A stretch of DNA of 64,000 nucleotides from Solenopsis invicta (GCF_016802725.1 NC_052668.1:22748501-22812500); one strand, 5' to 3'. Positions 27,201-37,711 are shown, counted from the first letter of the stretch. Numbers and translations are program-made. Notes: generated from the letters alone by a model not told the origin.

Positions 27201-30200
27201 GATCAGCATCGGTGTTTACGGTTGTAAGGACCGGGACGCCGACTACGAGATACCGAGCCCGATCAGCAAGACCGCGATCGCGGCGCGGAAGATCGAGATC
27301 GAACGGTCGAGATCGAAGGCGGAGACGCGACAGAGATTTTCCACGCAGAAGAAGGAAGTGCACATCGCGTGCCAGGAGAGGAAAGAAGCGCCTGCTGTGC
27401 CGGTGAAGAGAGAATCGCGGACGGAACACGCGAACGAGGTAAACCGACGATATCGATCGCGATCGTGCGGTGAGGATTTGCTTACTGGGTGCTCGTTGCC
27501 TCGGCCGAGAAATCATTATCATTTACTGCTAATCGTAATTTAATCTCAATTTAATATTCGAAAGAGAGAGAGGAGCAATAATCTATTTGTTTATTTAGCT
27601 ACGACAGGATACTTCAATAATAGATCAATAATAGCTTGATATGTAGAAATCAATAATAGATTGATACTTATGTACGATAAACCTACATCTATTTATATAT
27701 CTATATTTATATCTATATCTACATCTCCGCATCTGAAATATGTACATTAATCAGAAGCATTTTGTACTTGAAGTATCACATTAGTCATCTTAGACATAGT
27801 TTGTCTCTGTCAATATTGTATATCGTATCGTACGGAGAAACAAGCAAGTTGACGCTATAACGTAGACACGTCGTTTCGATTTTCGATTGCAAAATATTTT
27901 AAACCCAACGGAGTCCCATTAATCGAATCCTCACGCGCGAACGGAGCGAGAACAAATTGATCGATCGCACGAAAACGCGGGTAGAACAGTACTTAATCCG
28001 AGCTGTGTGGAAACCCAAGGGCAAGTTTGAGTGCCAGCCGATAGTGTCGATCGGATGCTTCGCCAAGGATACGTTCTTTAACAAGGATGAGAGCCGAGCG
28101 AGATCGACGGCGGCGGTGCCTGTACCGACGAAGATTCCACCAAAAGGTCAATCACGGATGGCGATGAAGGGGGAGCACGTTGCTCGAATCGACGTCGGCA
28201 CGATCGAGGTAATCGGTCGTATGATAAATAGGCGGGATCTCTAGTTTCGCGATTGCGTTTTAACGCCCCGGCGTAACTTATTACGCGGCTAATAAACGGA
28301 TAATCATGTAATCGGTCTGTGTCCGGCTCTGTAAGGACAAGGTCGCGGACGCATCGGCGGTGTCGATCAGGCCATTGTACAAGATCGAGGATCGTCTCAG
28401 ACCGAGGCAGTCAGATACGGCGACGAGTGTCAGGATCCATTTACCTGCGCGGGAACCAACGACGATCGCGAGGGAACAGTCTCGCGCCGAGGATGCGGTC
28501 GAGGTAATCGATCGATCGTTAGCGACTACCTTTTTAAATGGTGAATGTTAGATTCGTAAAAAAAAAAAATTGAACGTTAAACGTTTATTTGTCGATTTAA
28601 TTTGATGCTGATTTATATTGTATTTTTTATAGAAAGATAAGTGTAAGTTTCCTCGAAATGCTATTTAATAGAGAAAAGTAGAATTCTTATTAATTTAATA
28701 GTTAGTATTAAGAGCGACAGATATCTTACGCACATTTTATACATAATAATATATAAAATTGTTGTTAATGTACTTTACATGGTGATTTTAATATAAATTG
28801 GTTAATTTATATGAAAATTATTCGAGATAATACAGATGATTTGCATGCTCTCTCTGATAAAGGATTGTGTCGTATTTCGGGATGTTACATCGAGTTTCGT
28901 GTTCGGCATACAAATGACTTTAACGGTCGAGGATTGGCCACGTTCGCTGCCTCATTCGTGCCTTATTATCGTCATCTCTCGTGCAACCTACACCCACGTG
29001 ACGATCGAAGGATCGCGTGAACCGCGCGATCATCGGCGCAATTATGCATCGGTTAGAGAGACGAACGATCCGAGCTCATCCGTATCGTCCTTTCTCCTTG
29101 CCCTCGCTCCTCGTCCTTCTCTTTGCAGCGCGTGTGTACGACAGCTCTCCTTCTCTTTCGGAAAATGACTTCGGCACCGAAAGCAGGCGGCGACGCACCT
29201 GCGACCGGTTTCCAAAGCCGATCGCGGTTAAGTGGCCGCACCGAACACTCGGCGACTCGCCTCGCACGGTGGTCAATACCGTTAGAGACCGACCAGGCGA
29301 CGTGCTCGCTCTACCTGGTTTGCCTGTCGAGGAATTATCGGCGCCGGTAACGGCGCCGAGAATCACGTTATGTCGCACAAAGCCTCTCCTCACGTTCAGG
29401 CAAATCAATTAACAAATCGATAATGATCGGGATAAAGACTTTCTAGATTTCAATCTATCAGAGATGTATATGTATGTTTAAACTTGCCAGGGGACATTTT
29501 TGGCACACGCGATTCTTCGAGTGCCTCTCAAATTAATTTGATTGATAACGAACAAAGAAATACTCGTTATAATTTGTAAAACATGTTTTCTTAGAGCGAA
29601 GACTCCAAGAATAGCAGATCTACAAAAATTTAAATTTTTTTACGAACTTTCGACAATCACACAAAACGAGAAATCGCGAAATAAGATTTGTTGGCAGTTT
29701 GTGGCATAAGATTAATTAGAATTTAATTAAATATTAAAAGTAACTTTGATTTTTTTTTATACAGATTACGAGATCGACGAAAGACTCTATTGATCGAATC
29801 GTTCCGGTGGCCAAGGAAGATTTACGTAAGTCTCACAGAATGTTACAATTTTATTGCTTCTTAACACAGATTATTCAGATTATCACGATTTATTACGCTA
29901 TCCACTCAGCTATCTAGTTACAATCCAAGAGAACGTTAGACTGAAAAGACTAAAGTTTGAAATTAGCTAAAAAATATTTTATACGAATGCTGTCGTTGAA
30001 CTCAAATTAATAACACGTGTAATTGTCCAATTACACGAGTTATTAATTTGAGTGTTATTTTAAAAAATACGAGTAATTTATAATCATTTATCTTTTATTA
30101 TGCACTGAGAAACAATTGTTAACTAAATTTTTTAGCTCAAGTATATTTATATATTTAACTTAAATTAACTTAGCATTAAATTTTTGTGTGCATTTCAAAC

Positions 30201-32687
30201 AAGTAAAAAGGTTTTCTGTAGTTATTTCGAATTTATAATATCGATATTCCACCACTTTAAGTATTTAAGTATTTTTACTTCAAGTATTTAAGTATTTGAA
30301 TTAAATATGTGAATTTCTGAACTGAATAAATTTAATCAAATTGAAAAATTTACTCAGGTTAACAACTTTTTTTTTCAGTGTATAATCTTCAATTTGTATG
30401 CCTTAAAAATACATTTAGTGTTAATAATTATTAACGTTACTGATGTAAGTTATATAAATTATATATTTTAATTATACATTTTGTATTATACTCATTACTT
30501 ACATTATCATAGTTTGCGTAATGATAATCTCAGTAAATGCAATTTTTTTTCCCACTTAACAGCGCAGCTAGAAAGCGCGAGTTTGAACCACACAGCGGCG
30601 CATCACCGGATCTCCGTGCGTCCGAAGAACCGACGACCACCGCGTCGAACGACACCGACCACGACATCATCCAATGGTGCCTCGCCCAGTTCCCCATCGA
30701 TACCACCGACTATCGCTGAGGACACTCTGGATAGTCTGGAACTGCAGGAGCAACAGCCTCAATCGACCAGCAGCGCACCGTCACCGACGGAACCGCCTAA
30801 AGCCATTACCGTAACCAGGAAATCATCGAGCCGGCTGTCCCGCAACTCCGACATCTTCGAAGAGTTAGAGTCGAGGCTGCCGCGTAAGCCGAGCGCGACG
30901 TCGTTGTCGCCAGATAGTCTGGATGCTACAACAGCGTCGCGAAGCAGCGCCGAGATGACCATTGCTACTGAGGAACAACAAGCGGAAGTCAGATGGATAC
31001 CAGTCGTTAGGAAACCATCTAACCGGATATCCAAGGGTTCCGATGTGTTTGAGGAGCTGGAAGCGAAACTGCCGCGCAGGAGATCTTCGTCGAATAGGTT
31101 GTCCAAATCGCCTGACAGCCTGGATTCATCCCCCGGCTGGTTTTCTAAATCCACCGAGGAGGGCTTTGATAAACTGGTAGAATACGAGGAGACCGTGAAA
31201 CCGGTGGCTTCGGTCAGGAGACAATTGCTGAATCCGATCTCGAAGTCTACTGATCGCGTTTCCAAGTCGTCGGATAGTTTGGAAGCGATCGAGCCGCTGG
31301 CCAGTGACGATTCGATGGACCGGCGACGAAGTAGCTTTGACTTCCGAGCGCACAGAAGTTCAAAGGCGATGTCCAAGTCATCGGAAAGCTTCGATCTGCT
31401 GGAGCAGAGCGGCTGCGTTAGCGAAGAGAGCGGTCAAGAGTTGCAAAAGAGAAGCAGCATATCCGATATCAATTTATCGCGCGGAAGAAGACTGTCGAAG
31501 AGCATTTCCAAGTCGTCTGAAAGTTTCGAGAGAATCGATATGAATGACATGAAGGATGATGTCGAGGCAGATATGATACTGGATGATGACACATCGAAGA
31601 TGAGTGGTAGACGGTCAAACAAGAGAATGTCCTCGGAAAGTTCGGATAATTTAGACGTAGAGGACAGGTTGGAGAACAGGAGGGTTAGAAGAACGCCTAA
31701 AAGAATACCAAGTACCAGTATAGTAGACGTAGCAGTTTCTGGAGATGATCAAGAGGGAGAGAAACGACCGACTCCTACCAGGAAGCCATCGAGACTCCAG
31801 AAATCCTCTGAAAGTTCCGAATTAGGTAGTACGGACACTCTCGATTCGGAGAGGAGAAATAAGTCGTCAGAGAGTACCGAGACACTGGATAGTCTGGAGA
31901 AAGATTTGGAGCAGGACAGGAAAGAAGAAGAAATCACGGACAGCGTGATAGATAGACGTGAAAAAAATGTAAGAGAACAGACAAAAAAATGAAGACTATA
32001 TAAATTGAGATCTTTTTATATTTTTTTCTTATTTAAAGACAAATTCAGTTAAATGAAATTATTTTGGTTTAATTAAATTTGCTCAGAATTAACTTATTTT
32101 TTTATTAGGCTTCAAGCTAATAATAAAAATTTGCTACAAGTGTTAGAAAGAACTATGTGTAAGTTAAGTAGCTTTTTTAGTTGCATTTTCTAAATATTTT
32201 TTAATTATAGGTGTTTTCTCAATGATAAATAAATTAATCTCTAATAATCTTTCAGGATTCTTGGTCCAGTAGAAACGTACCGGCGACTGATTCCGAAACG
32301 TCGATAGGAGACGATACTGAAGACTCCAAGTCGCTCATTTCCGCCGACAATAAATATTATTGGCGCCAGTCTTCTGAGCCGGCATCTAAGGAAAACTTGG
32401 GTATCCAACAGTTGTTGGCTATCACAATAATGACCAGGGTGGCCGACAACGGAAATAATCAACGCGGCTCCGTTATTTATCCGAAGAAGAAGCCAATGAG
32501 CACGTCGCAGCCGTCATCGCCGGTGGCCAAGCAGGAAGACACGAAAATGCTCTTCGACAATCTGCTAGTGAGCAATAAGAACGACGAGGACCTGCAAAAC
32601 ATGCTCAACGGAAACATATCGGAAGTGTCCACTGACACCAAAAGCTTTAAGGAGAAATTGATCATGTTTGAGAAACTTGGAAAATGA
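2238..32687 (+). CDS. CRACD/KIAA1211-like Ser-rich cytoskeletal regulator candidate, multi-exon, 5'-partial
   Basis: Twelve coding exons fit one open frame with consistent phases: 2238-2466, 4178-4328, 6248-6343, 6732-6815, 7593-7628, 9153-9218, 26977-27438, 27951-28208 (start uncertain), 28336-28503, 29765-29825, 30563-31968 and 32256-32687 (stop TGA). They encode about 1149 residues; the start is missing. The N-terminus has a basic block PKKRRFHPLRGLRKIFRRK, then LSVSHDSVFPGE. This resembles the lysine-rich start and the SHDSIF motif of vertebrate CRACD/KIAA1211 (DUF4592 family, inhibitors of capping protein). The C-terminal half is a low-complexity Ser/Lys/Glu region with repeated SKSSESxxxLD motifs. 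No catalytic domain is seen. Family assignment rests on short motifs recalled from vertebrate homologues and is an inference. The gene model itself is well supported by the phase-compatible splice sites. Confidence 0.8.
2467..4177 (+). other. Intron of CRACD-like gene
   Basis: AT-rich intron between exons A and B, with pyrimidine-rich runs near 3430-3470. The short ORFs at 2531-2782 and 3463-3723 have no recognisable product. Nothing else is supported here. Confidence 0.7.
4329..6247 (+). other. Intron of CRACD-like gene
   Basis: Intron between exons B and C. The 4640-5300 part is CpG-rich and carries incidental ORFs on both strands, one of them over the A-rich run near 4925-4960. No exon with matching phase and strong splice sites was found. 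Confidence 0.65.
7037..7244. mobile_element. MITE-like foldback element, family A copy 1
   Basis: The ends are inverted: left ACTGAGGAAAAAAG near 7038, right CTGTTTTTTTCTCGGTGTA near 7226-7244. Inner arms also pair (TGGATTAAATTTTTTTAG against an AATCGGATTTGAAAAATTTAG segment). The same end sequences occur at 26584-26769 and 30102-30383, so this is a repeated family. It has no coding capacity. It lies in the intron between exons D and E of the CRACD-like gene. Confidence 0.7.
7968..8078 (+). CDS. Candidate alternative first coding exon of the CRACD-like gene
   Basis: An ATG in fair context (GCGATGT) at 7968 opens a 37-codon frame beginning MSSKMSNDAGRPKS and ending STLRTRIG. It stops exactly at a strong donor (GGG|GTAAGA, exon end 8078) at phase 0. 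The next exon downstream (9153, NRFAVFERHGE) also starts at phase 0, so splicing would give an open fusion with the rest of the protein. The preceding 300 bp is CpG-rich, as expected for a promoter. This would produce an isoform lacking the basic N-terminus and the SHDSVF motif. It is an inference from frame and splice sites; transcript evidence is needed. Confidence 0.5.
8850..8995. repeat. Degenerate tandem repeat, unit about 75-85 bp
   Basis: Two loosely similar units each contain a TTCGAA core, a (C/G)AGATT(T/C)(A/G)A segment and end in a TTTTTTC run. The units begin near 8855 and 8935. Similarity is partial and could reflect biased composition. Confidence 0.35.
13087..13320. mobile_element. 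MITE-like element, family C copy 1
   Basis: The left end reads CAAAGTATCTGAAAATATAACT, then a TACAGATCTGAAAATAATTTT-type segment. The right end is its degenerate inverse (TTTTTAAATACTTTAGCAAAA). The same arm sequences occur at 13394-13585 and 54522-54737. The left edge overlaps a short perfect palindrome (CAGATACTTTGCCAAAGTAT region, about 13077-13099). No coding capacity. Confidence 0.65.
13394..13585. mobile_element. MITE-like element, family C copy 2 (partial)
   Basis: The left arm contains AAAATTTAACTAGATGCAG and then ATTTTATGTTGGGTCATTAAA. The right arm contains the inverse AGATCTGTATTTCAGCAAAA but lacks the outer part seen in copy 3. It sits about 70 bp downstream of copy 1, in the same intron. 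Confidence 0.6.
16405..16975. mobile_element. Inverted/direct repeat element, family F copy 1
   Basis: Contains two direct copies of an AAACTC(C/T)CAAT..TATGTCC(G/T)GACAATTAATT segment (about 16536-16592 and 16850-16905). It also has inverted segments (GATTGGATGAAA.. near 16490 against ..TTTCATTTCCAATCAAG near 16795). A related element with the same arms lies at 49415-49935 in the SFSWAP first intron. Confidence 0.55.
18771..18955. mobile_element. Foldback AT-rich element, possibly family A-related
   Basis: Starts with ACACTGAAAAAAAAAG, which resembles the family A terminus. Inner segments are degenerate inverted copies (TTCAAGTAAATATTTTA against AAATATATTTACTATTTGAA). The right end is poorly defined. 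It could be simple AT-rich palindromic drift. Confidence 0.4.
23997..24024. repeat. (TTTA)n microsatellite
   Basis: About seven TTTA units in the large intron of the CRACD-like gene. Confidence 0.9.
25630..25649. repeat. (GC)10 microsatellite
   Basis: An uninterrupted GC dinucleotide run, followed by a short GA run. It could adopt Z-DNA in principle; this is an inference. It sits in a CpG-rich patch of the large intron. Confidence 0.9.
26584..26769. mobile_element. MITE-like foldback element, family A copy 2
   Basis: The right end reads AACAACTTTTTTTCTCAGTG and the left end ACGTTGAGCAAAATG is its diverged inverse. Inner arms pair (TTTTTTAACTTGATTGAATT against AATTCAATCAAGTTGAAAAA). It ends about 210 bp before exon G of the CRACD-like gene. 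Confidence 0.7.
26977..29825 (+). CDS. Middle exon block (exons G-J) of the CRACD-like gene
   Basis: Exon G is 26977-27438 (acceptor CTACCAG, donor GAG|GTAAAC), 154 codons. It includes SNIRAIIEQLNLNPVERRRL, a likely amphipathic helix, then a Lys/Arg/Glu-rich stretch. Exon H ends at 28208 (GAG|GTAATC). Its acceptor is weak: 27951 (GAGCGAG|AAC) and 27990 (GAACAG|TAC) both keep the frame, and neither has a good pyrimidine tract. Exon I is 28336-28503 (56 codons). Exon J is 29765-29825, ends at phase 1, and joins 30563 to make a Pro codon. All phases agree with the flanking exons. No domain is recognised in this part. Confidence 0.7.
27439..27950 (+). other. Intron G-H of CRACD-like gene
   Basis: About 510 bp with AT-rich imperfect ATCTATAT-type repeats near 27690-27725. 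No further feature. Confidence 0.6.
28504..29764 (+). other. Intron I-J with CpG-rich candidate exon
   Basis: A CpG-rich patch at about 29000-29400 has an unusually strong acceptor-like tract (CCTCGTCCTTCTCTTTGCAG, ending 29128). Two overlapping frames downstream of it are open. One frame (VYDSSPSLSENDFG... to a stop at 29412) looks protein-like but needs a phase-1 entry. The other reads on from the phase-0 exon I. Neither gives a clean frame-preserving cassette unless a poor donor near 29317 is used. Confidence 0.4.
30000..30053. repeat. Near-perfect 26-bp-arm palindrome
   Basis: Arms ACTCAAATTAATAACACG.. and ..CGAGTTATTAATTTGAGT pair at 25 of 26 positions around a 2-nt centre. It lies in the intron between exons J and K, about 50 bp from a family A MITE. 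Confidence 0.85.
30102..30383. mobile_element. MITE-like foldback element, family A copy 3
   Basis: Left end GCACTGAGAAACAATTGTTA, right end AACAACTTTTTTTTTCAGTG followed by TA. Inner arms match copies 1 and 2. It is about 80-100 bp longer than those copies because of extra sequence near 30180-30260. It lies about 180 bp upstream of the large exon K. Confidence 0.7.
30563..32687 (+). CDS. C-terminal exon block (exons K-L) with repeated SKSSESxxLD motifs
   Basis: Exon K (30563-31968, donor AAT|GTAAGA) encodes about 468 residues. The frame is fixed by the phase-1 junction with exon J. It holds at least seven degenerate copies of a motif of the form (L/I)SKSSES(F/L)(D/E)xx(E/D), for example LSRNSDIFEELESRLPR, ISKGSDVFEELEAKLPR, VSKSSDSLEAIE, MSKSSESFDLLE and ISKSSESFERID. 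The Arg/Lys-x-x-Ser spacing suggests phosphorylation sites; this is an inference. Exon L (32256-32687) ends with SFKEKLIMFEKLGK and a TGA stop. The region is predicted to be disordered. Confidence 0.85.
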
Positions 32688-34340
32688 ACGCGCGGAATCG
32701 TTCCTTCATGATTCTTTTTTTTTCGGTTAGCGGATTCGTTTCGTTAGCGACCGATGTTTAATGCAGGAAGAAAAAGCACGAGAAACGTGAAAAAGATAAA
32801 CGATCTCGTTTAGCGTTTGGTAAATTCCGCATGTCGTAGACTAGTATTCTTGCTATTGAAGCTATTGGAATCGCGAACAAAGTAAAAACAAAGGAAATCA
32901 AAAATTATATTTTATTTTTCATAAAGAACTTCGTTTGATTATCTACAGAGCTCGAATCGAAATAATAAAAAATCGACTTTCAACGAGTTATTATATAAAT
33001 ATAAACAAAAGTAAATCAGAAAATATTATTTTAAATAAGGATTTGTATCTAGAAAAGGTAAAAATTTTTGAAATATTGAAATGTATTTAGATTATTTCTA
33101 AATAACTTACTCGCATATTTATATATTAATTAATCAAAATATAATCACTACGGCGCGATATCTTTAACTTTAAAAATTGAAAGAAACTTTCAGTTCACGT
33201 TGATAATAGCCGGCTGTGTTTCGTCGTCGATGCATTTATTGGGAAAAACGGGCTTATCCGACAGTATTTTTCAATTCTCGCGTTCGTGTTTTTTTTCTTA
33301 CACGACTTACTGAAAACTCCGACACTTGAGATTATACCTGATCACATATGATGTTCATCATCGCAGAAACGCATTTGCGAATGCCCGTACATTCTCTCGT
33401 AGAGAGCTTTATTTCACTCGCAGAGATAGTTGTACAGTAGTTTAGCAGAGATGTGATCCTTTCGGCGTGAAGCATTTATAAATACCGTGTATTATCCCGT
33501 GTAAATACGAAAATAGAAAAGTTAGGCGTTATCACTTTAATGATTTTGAAGAAAAAAAATATATATTATATATGTAAATGTGTTTGTCACACACACCATA
33601 GTATTAACATTGATAAATGTAGAAGAGACACGAGAGATAAGCTATATGACGGTCTAAGAAATGTTACGTGTGCAATTGTATATTTTCGATGCCCTCAAAG
33701 AAAAACTCTGTTTATTCTATGTAAGAAATCTCCCACACGAATTATTCATAGGCCTACATGTAGAATGTGTAATTCGAATTACACTAAAACGGGCCTACAA
33801 TTCCTTAACGAAATGTATCACTAAGTGATATTAATATTTTGTCTCGATTTAATTAAATACCTATAGGAGATATTAAAAGGAGTATAAAGAGGAAAATTGT
33901 GAAATTGTCGATAGTCAGCGATAGCATGCGATCACTCCGTTTTTCTTGCTGACCCAGGAGGCGTAAGAAAAGGCTGTTTAGAGCATATCGTCTTATACTC
34001 GTCGAATTTCGCCAGGGAAAAATGATTTTTTGTAGCCTTTCAAGTGCCTTACCGAATTAATCAAGAAACTGAATCTATATACGTCGATTATAGGAGACGC
34101 GGAAATGTTATATCAATTTTCTCCCCATTTTTAGTTATTCAGATGATGAACGTACGTTTCGGATCCCGAAAGATGCAAAGATCGTCTCTTAGAGTAAAAT
34201 AGAGAAAACTGGATTTAACCATCACGTCACTGTGTGTAATATTATGTAATAATATACAGAATATAACAAGAGAAATTTGACACACAGACATACATACTCG
34301 CGCGCATTTACACTGAACAGATTTTCTTTCCATTGATGTA

Positions 34341-34346
34341 AATAAA
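34341..34346 (+). terminator. Candidate distal poly(A) signal, CRACD-like gene
   Basis: AATAAA preceded by ATGTA, about 1.65 kb after the stop codon. A nearer AATAAA is at 32964. Which one is used cannot be told from sequence. Confidence 0.35.
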
Positions 34347-35561
34347 GCTGCCATCACAAATTACGATTCGACAACAAAATTCCTTTCTCTCTTTATTATA
34401 TGCACATCCCACATATCACGCCGTCGCCGCGCGCGTGGCGCGTCCTTAAAAAAATACAAAATCACCAACTTGAGTGTATAATGCAGAATATTAGGACTTA
34501 GTCTGGCTAATCGAATCCCGGAAAAGTATTTTCTTTTCCCTTATATGTACTACAGTGATACATAGTACGCTTCATTCAGATTTTTTACGTCAACCACGAC
34601 GAGATCACATAGAAACGCTTCGTGTACAAAAAGAGGAATGTAACAGCGATTTTTTTAACAGGTTGGCAATGAATTAACGCGTAACAATGGTCTCTTTGCA
34701 GTTTCACAAAATGGGACAAGATTCAGGATAATTACTCTTCGGACTTTATCACTAGTGAACTTCATTCAATACTACGTAAAGACTTCTCAGATGCAAGGAC
34801 GAATTATCGATCGCGATCGTAATCGTTGTAATTTGCGTAGTGGCACATTTTAGCGGGAATCTTAATACATTTATATCATACATCTTTATCATGCATTTAT
34901 CATTCTTGTTTCAAATTACTAAACTTATTGAACTTTATATATCCAGTTTAAATGGAACGTATCCACGTATCGCATTATTATTAGATTAATCAAGAAACTC
35001 TATTCGCTCTCTTTTTTCTCTTATTAATATATATCGCAGACCGATGATATGCGAATTAGTCTGTAGAAATTAGTAAAGTATGTAGCATATCAATGAGATA
35101 CAACGATTTCGAACCACGATTTGTTAACGTGAGAGCAATCGTTTTTTCGGCGGAACTGACACATGACTAGGCTCTGTTGATAACATATTTTATCCATAAT
35201 AACGATCTTATTTTGTCTTTGAGAGTACAAAGTTGATACATAAAGATACGGCGAGCGATAGCGTCTAGCCCGTCTAGGAACCTCTGCGAGTCTCCATCGC
35301 CTAAGTGCTTACGGTAATAACGGCTAGCTACTCCAAAAACAGAAAAAAAAGAACAAAACGATATCCCAGCTTAAGGACAGAAATAAAGATTGCTAGCTAC
35401 GTTACTAATCGCGATTACGTTGGAAATACTTGCGAAAAATGTTTTTTTTTTTTACTTTAATGTTATTTTTCATATCGATCCTTGCAACTCGATGCTCGGC
35501 CTTCGCAGCCGAAAGAGCGTAAGTGCTTGACATTCACATTGCGTGTGCGACCAATCGCGCT

Positions 35562-35567
35562 TTTATT
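35562..35567 (-). terminator. Poly(A) signal of GCS2beta
   Basis: AATAAA on the minus strand, about 22 nt after the TAA stop at 35589. This would give a very short 3' UTR. More distal signals are possible. Confidence 0.45.
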
Positions 35568-35588
35568 TTACTAATGGATCAAGTGAGT

Positions 35589-37236
35589 TTACAGTTCATC
35601 ATGCCTGTCGGTCTCTGTCACACTGGGGTTACAGAGCGCCGGCGTGGAGAACTCCATGGCGTACTCGCAGCGACTAGGTTCCGTCACCGATAAAAGCTTG
35701 TTCTCTATTCCACATGATAGGGTAACAATTGTGGAACGCGCTGGGCCGTTCCAGCAAGTGAGGCCGCGATCGTACTTCATCTTAGTGTATTTGGCACCGG
35801 GCGGTCCGACCCATTCGCTCCAGTGGCCTAGATTGACGCTGCTACCACCGGATTTGGACCTCTGGGTCGCCATAGCATATAGACACAGTTTGTAAATGTA
35901 CTCCAAGTCCGTGTACTCGAAGCATTCGCCATCGAGCGAAACGAACACTTCTTCAGGTCCGTAATCACGGTCCATCTTCTCCTCCAGCTGTCTGATCTCT
36001 GACTGTAATTCGCTGATAGCCTTCTCCGCCTCTTGGAAACGCTCTCGAGCATTAGTAGCCTCATCAACAAGCGCTTGTGTCTCCTCGTCATATTGAATTT
36101 CTGGTTCCGATGGTTCCTTTTCGTGTTCCTCTTCAGGAACCTCCTCTTCCTCTCCATCAATTACTTCTCCTTCTTTCTCATGGTCCAAGTCTTCAGCAGG
36201 CTCCTGCTCGTCGACCTCTTCCTTATCCGTTGCTGCTTTGAACATACCTGCAATTACATCATAAAATTGATAGTTTACAGAATATAGAAAAAAAAAGATA
36301 AGTTTTCAGTTATCTACCTTGTTCCAACATCAAGAAAGGCTTGATGTTTGCCCACGCGATATCTACGAACTCTTGCCAAGAGATCTCCTTTTTATCACCA
36401 AGGAAATATAGTGCCTCTTCCTCTGACACAACACCGTCTCTATTCTTGTCAAACGTTACCCTGGTTTGTAGCTCTGCTATCGTTATCGTATCGCTGGAAT
36501 CTGAATCTAATAACTTGAAATAATCTTCTGCTTCGTTAACTCTAGAGTCCTCTTCATCCTCTCCAACAGTCTCCTCAGTTGTCGATTGCTCTGTTTCGAT
36601 AGGCTTGTACTTCTCCAATGCCAGACTCTCCAGCTCTTCTGCCTGTTTCTTTATAATCTCCTTTTCCTTTTTGATCAACTCTGCCTCTGTATAGTCTGTT
36701 CTCAGCTTGGCCAGACGCGATTGATGCTCCGTCTTGATGGTCTTACCTCTGGCCACCAACTCCAGACGCAGCTTGTTACCTTCCCGCGCCAATTGCTCCG
36801 CCTTCTGCTGTTCCAAACGAGCCTCCCGTCCCAGCTCGTTACAATTATTGATGCATTCTACCCTGGTCGCGTACTCGTCGCTCGTGTCGCAACAGTCGCA
36901 CACGCCATCGTTTACCCAGGACGACGGTATGTAGGCAGGTTTATGCCCGGTGTTCTCGCAGTAAAAGAAACCGTTAGCGCACGCAGCCGTCCCGGGCTCG
37001 TCGCTACCATCTCCGCAGTCGCAGTAATCGTCATTCACCCCGGTAAACGGTATCAATCGGCTGCCGTCCAGGCACTCGAAGTCGCGATCTGGCCGGTACA
37101 ACGGGTTCTTCGCCACCGGTATACCACGTATCTGCAGCACTCCCGAGCCGGCTACGTGGCCCGGCGTGTACGTGGCCAGGAGCAGGCTCACCGACGCCGT
37201 AAACGCTAGGAGCCGCGACGCCCGATGACCGTCCAT
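35589..37236 (-). CDS. GCS2beta: Glucosidase 2 subunit beta (PRKCSH/GCS2beta)
   Basis: Non-catalytic subunit of ER glucosidase II. It retains the alpha subunit in the ER and presents N-glycans for trimming of the inner glucoses. Exon 1 is 37236-36318 and exon 2 is 36247-35589, joined at phase 1 (CAA G|GT ATG), giving 525 residues, close to the family's usual length. A signal peptide covers about residues 1-30. Two LDLa-type Cys-rich modules span about 55-90 and 93-132, with acidic calcium motifs DCGDGSDE and DCCDTSDEY. A coiled coil covers about 133-210 and EF-hand-like loops lie near 242-256 and 262-275. An acidic Glu-rich stretch follows, a second coiled coil about 360-400, then the MRH domain about 401-518. 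The protein ends in the ER-retrieval signal HDEL. The start at 37236 (AGGATGG) is chosen because the signal peptide follows directly; the frame stays open upstream but reads as 5' UTR. Confidence 0.97.
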
Positions 37237-37711
37237 CCTCTGGCTCGCGGATTGCAAGTCTCTTGTCGGAATATCGGTATTTGAATCGGCTTGCTTGTTG
37301 GAACTACGGCTGTCTTTTGAGGTTCGAGTACGGACGCGACACGACACACCACACACGGCGCCACGCTTCTTCCCCGTAAGTTCGGCTGATAACACGGTTG
37401 GCGCTACCGTCCGGTCGACGTCTTTCACTGGACGGTTCGTCCGGTTCGTTTGCACCTTCTGCGTTTGAAGCGCGACACGTGTACGTATGTACATACATTC
37501 ACGTCGGAGGGAAAAGGAAAGGGAACGCGAGGTGTAGAAAAAGGAGAAAACGTACGTCGTACGGTCGGCCGTAACGAGATCTCGCTCGTTTCGCTGGCCG
37601 CAGCCTCGAAAAATCCGAGAAAAGTTATCAGGGGAGTACGCCGCGCGAGGAAGTGCTCGCGAGTCGGATCTCGATTCGAATTCCGCGCCCTTCTTTATAC
37701 CGTGGATTCTT

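Larger units (their letters stand above)
32688..35588. other. 3' UTR and convergent intergenic region between CRACD-like gene and GCS2beta
   Basis: The two flanking genes converge here. Candidate poly(A) signals for the plus-strand gene are AATAAA at 32964-32969 and 34341-34346. No protein gene is supported; the 94-codon ORF at 33540-33824 has no recognisable family. Confidence 0.6.

Noticed and set aside
33540..33824. 94-codon Cys-rich ORF downstream of the CRACD-like gene
   Set aside because: Lies in probable 3' UTR or spacer; Cys spacing fits no motif I know, and the start follows an A-rich run by chance.
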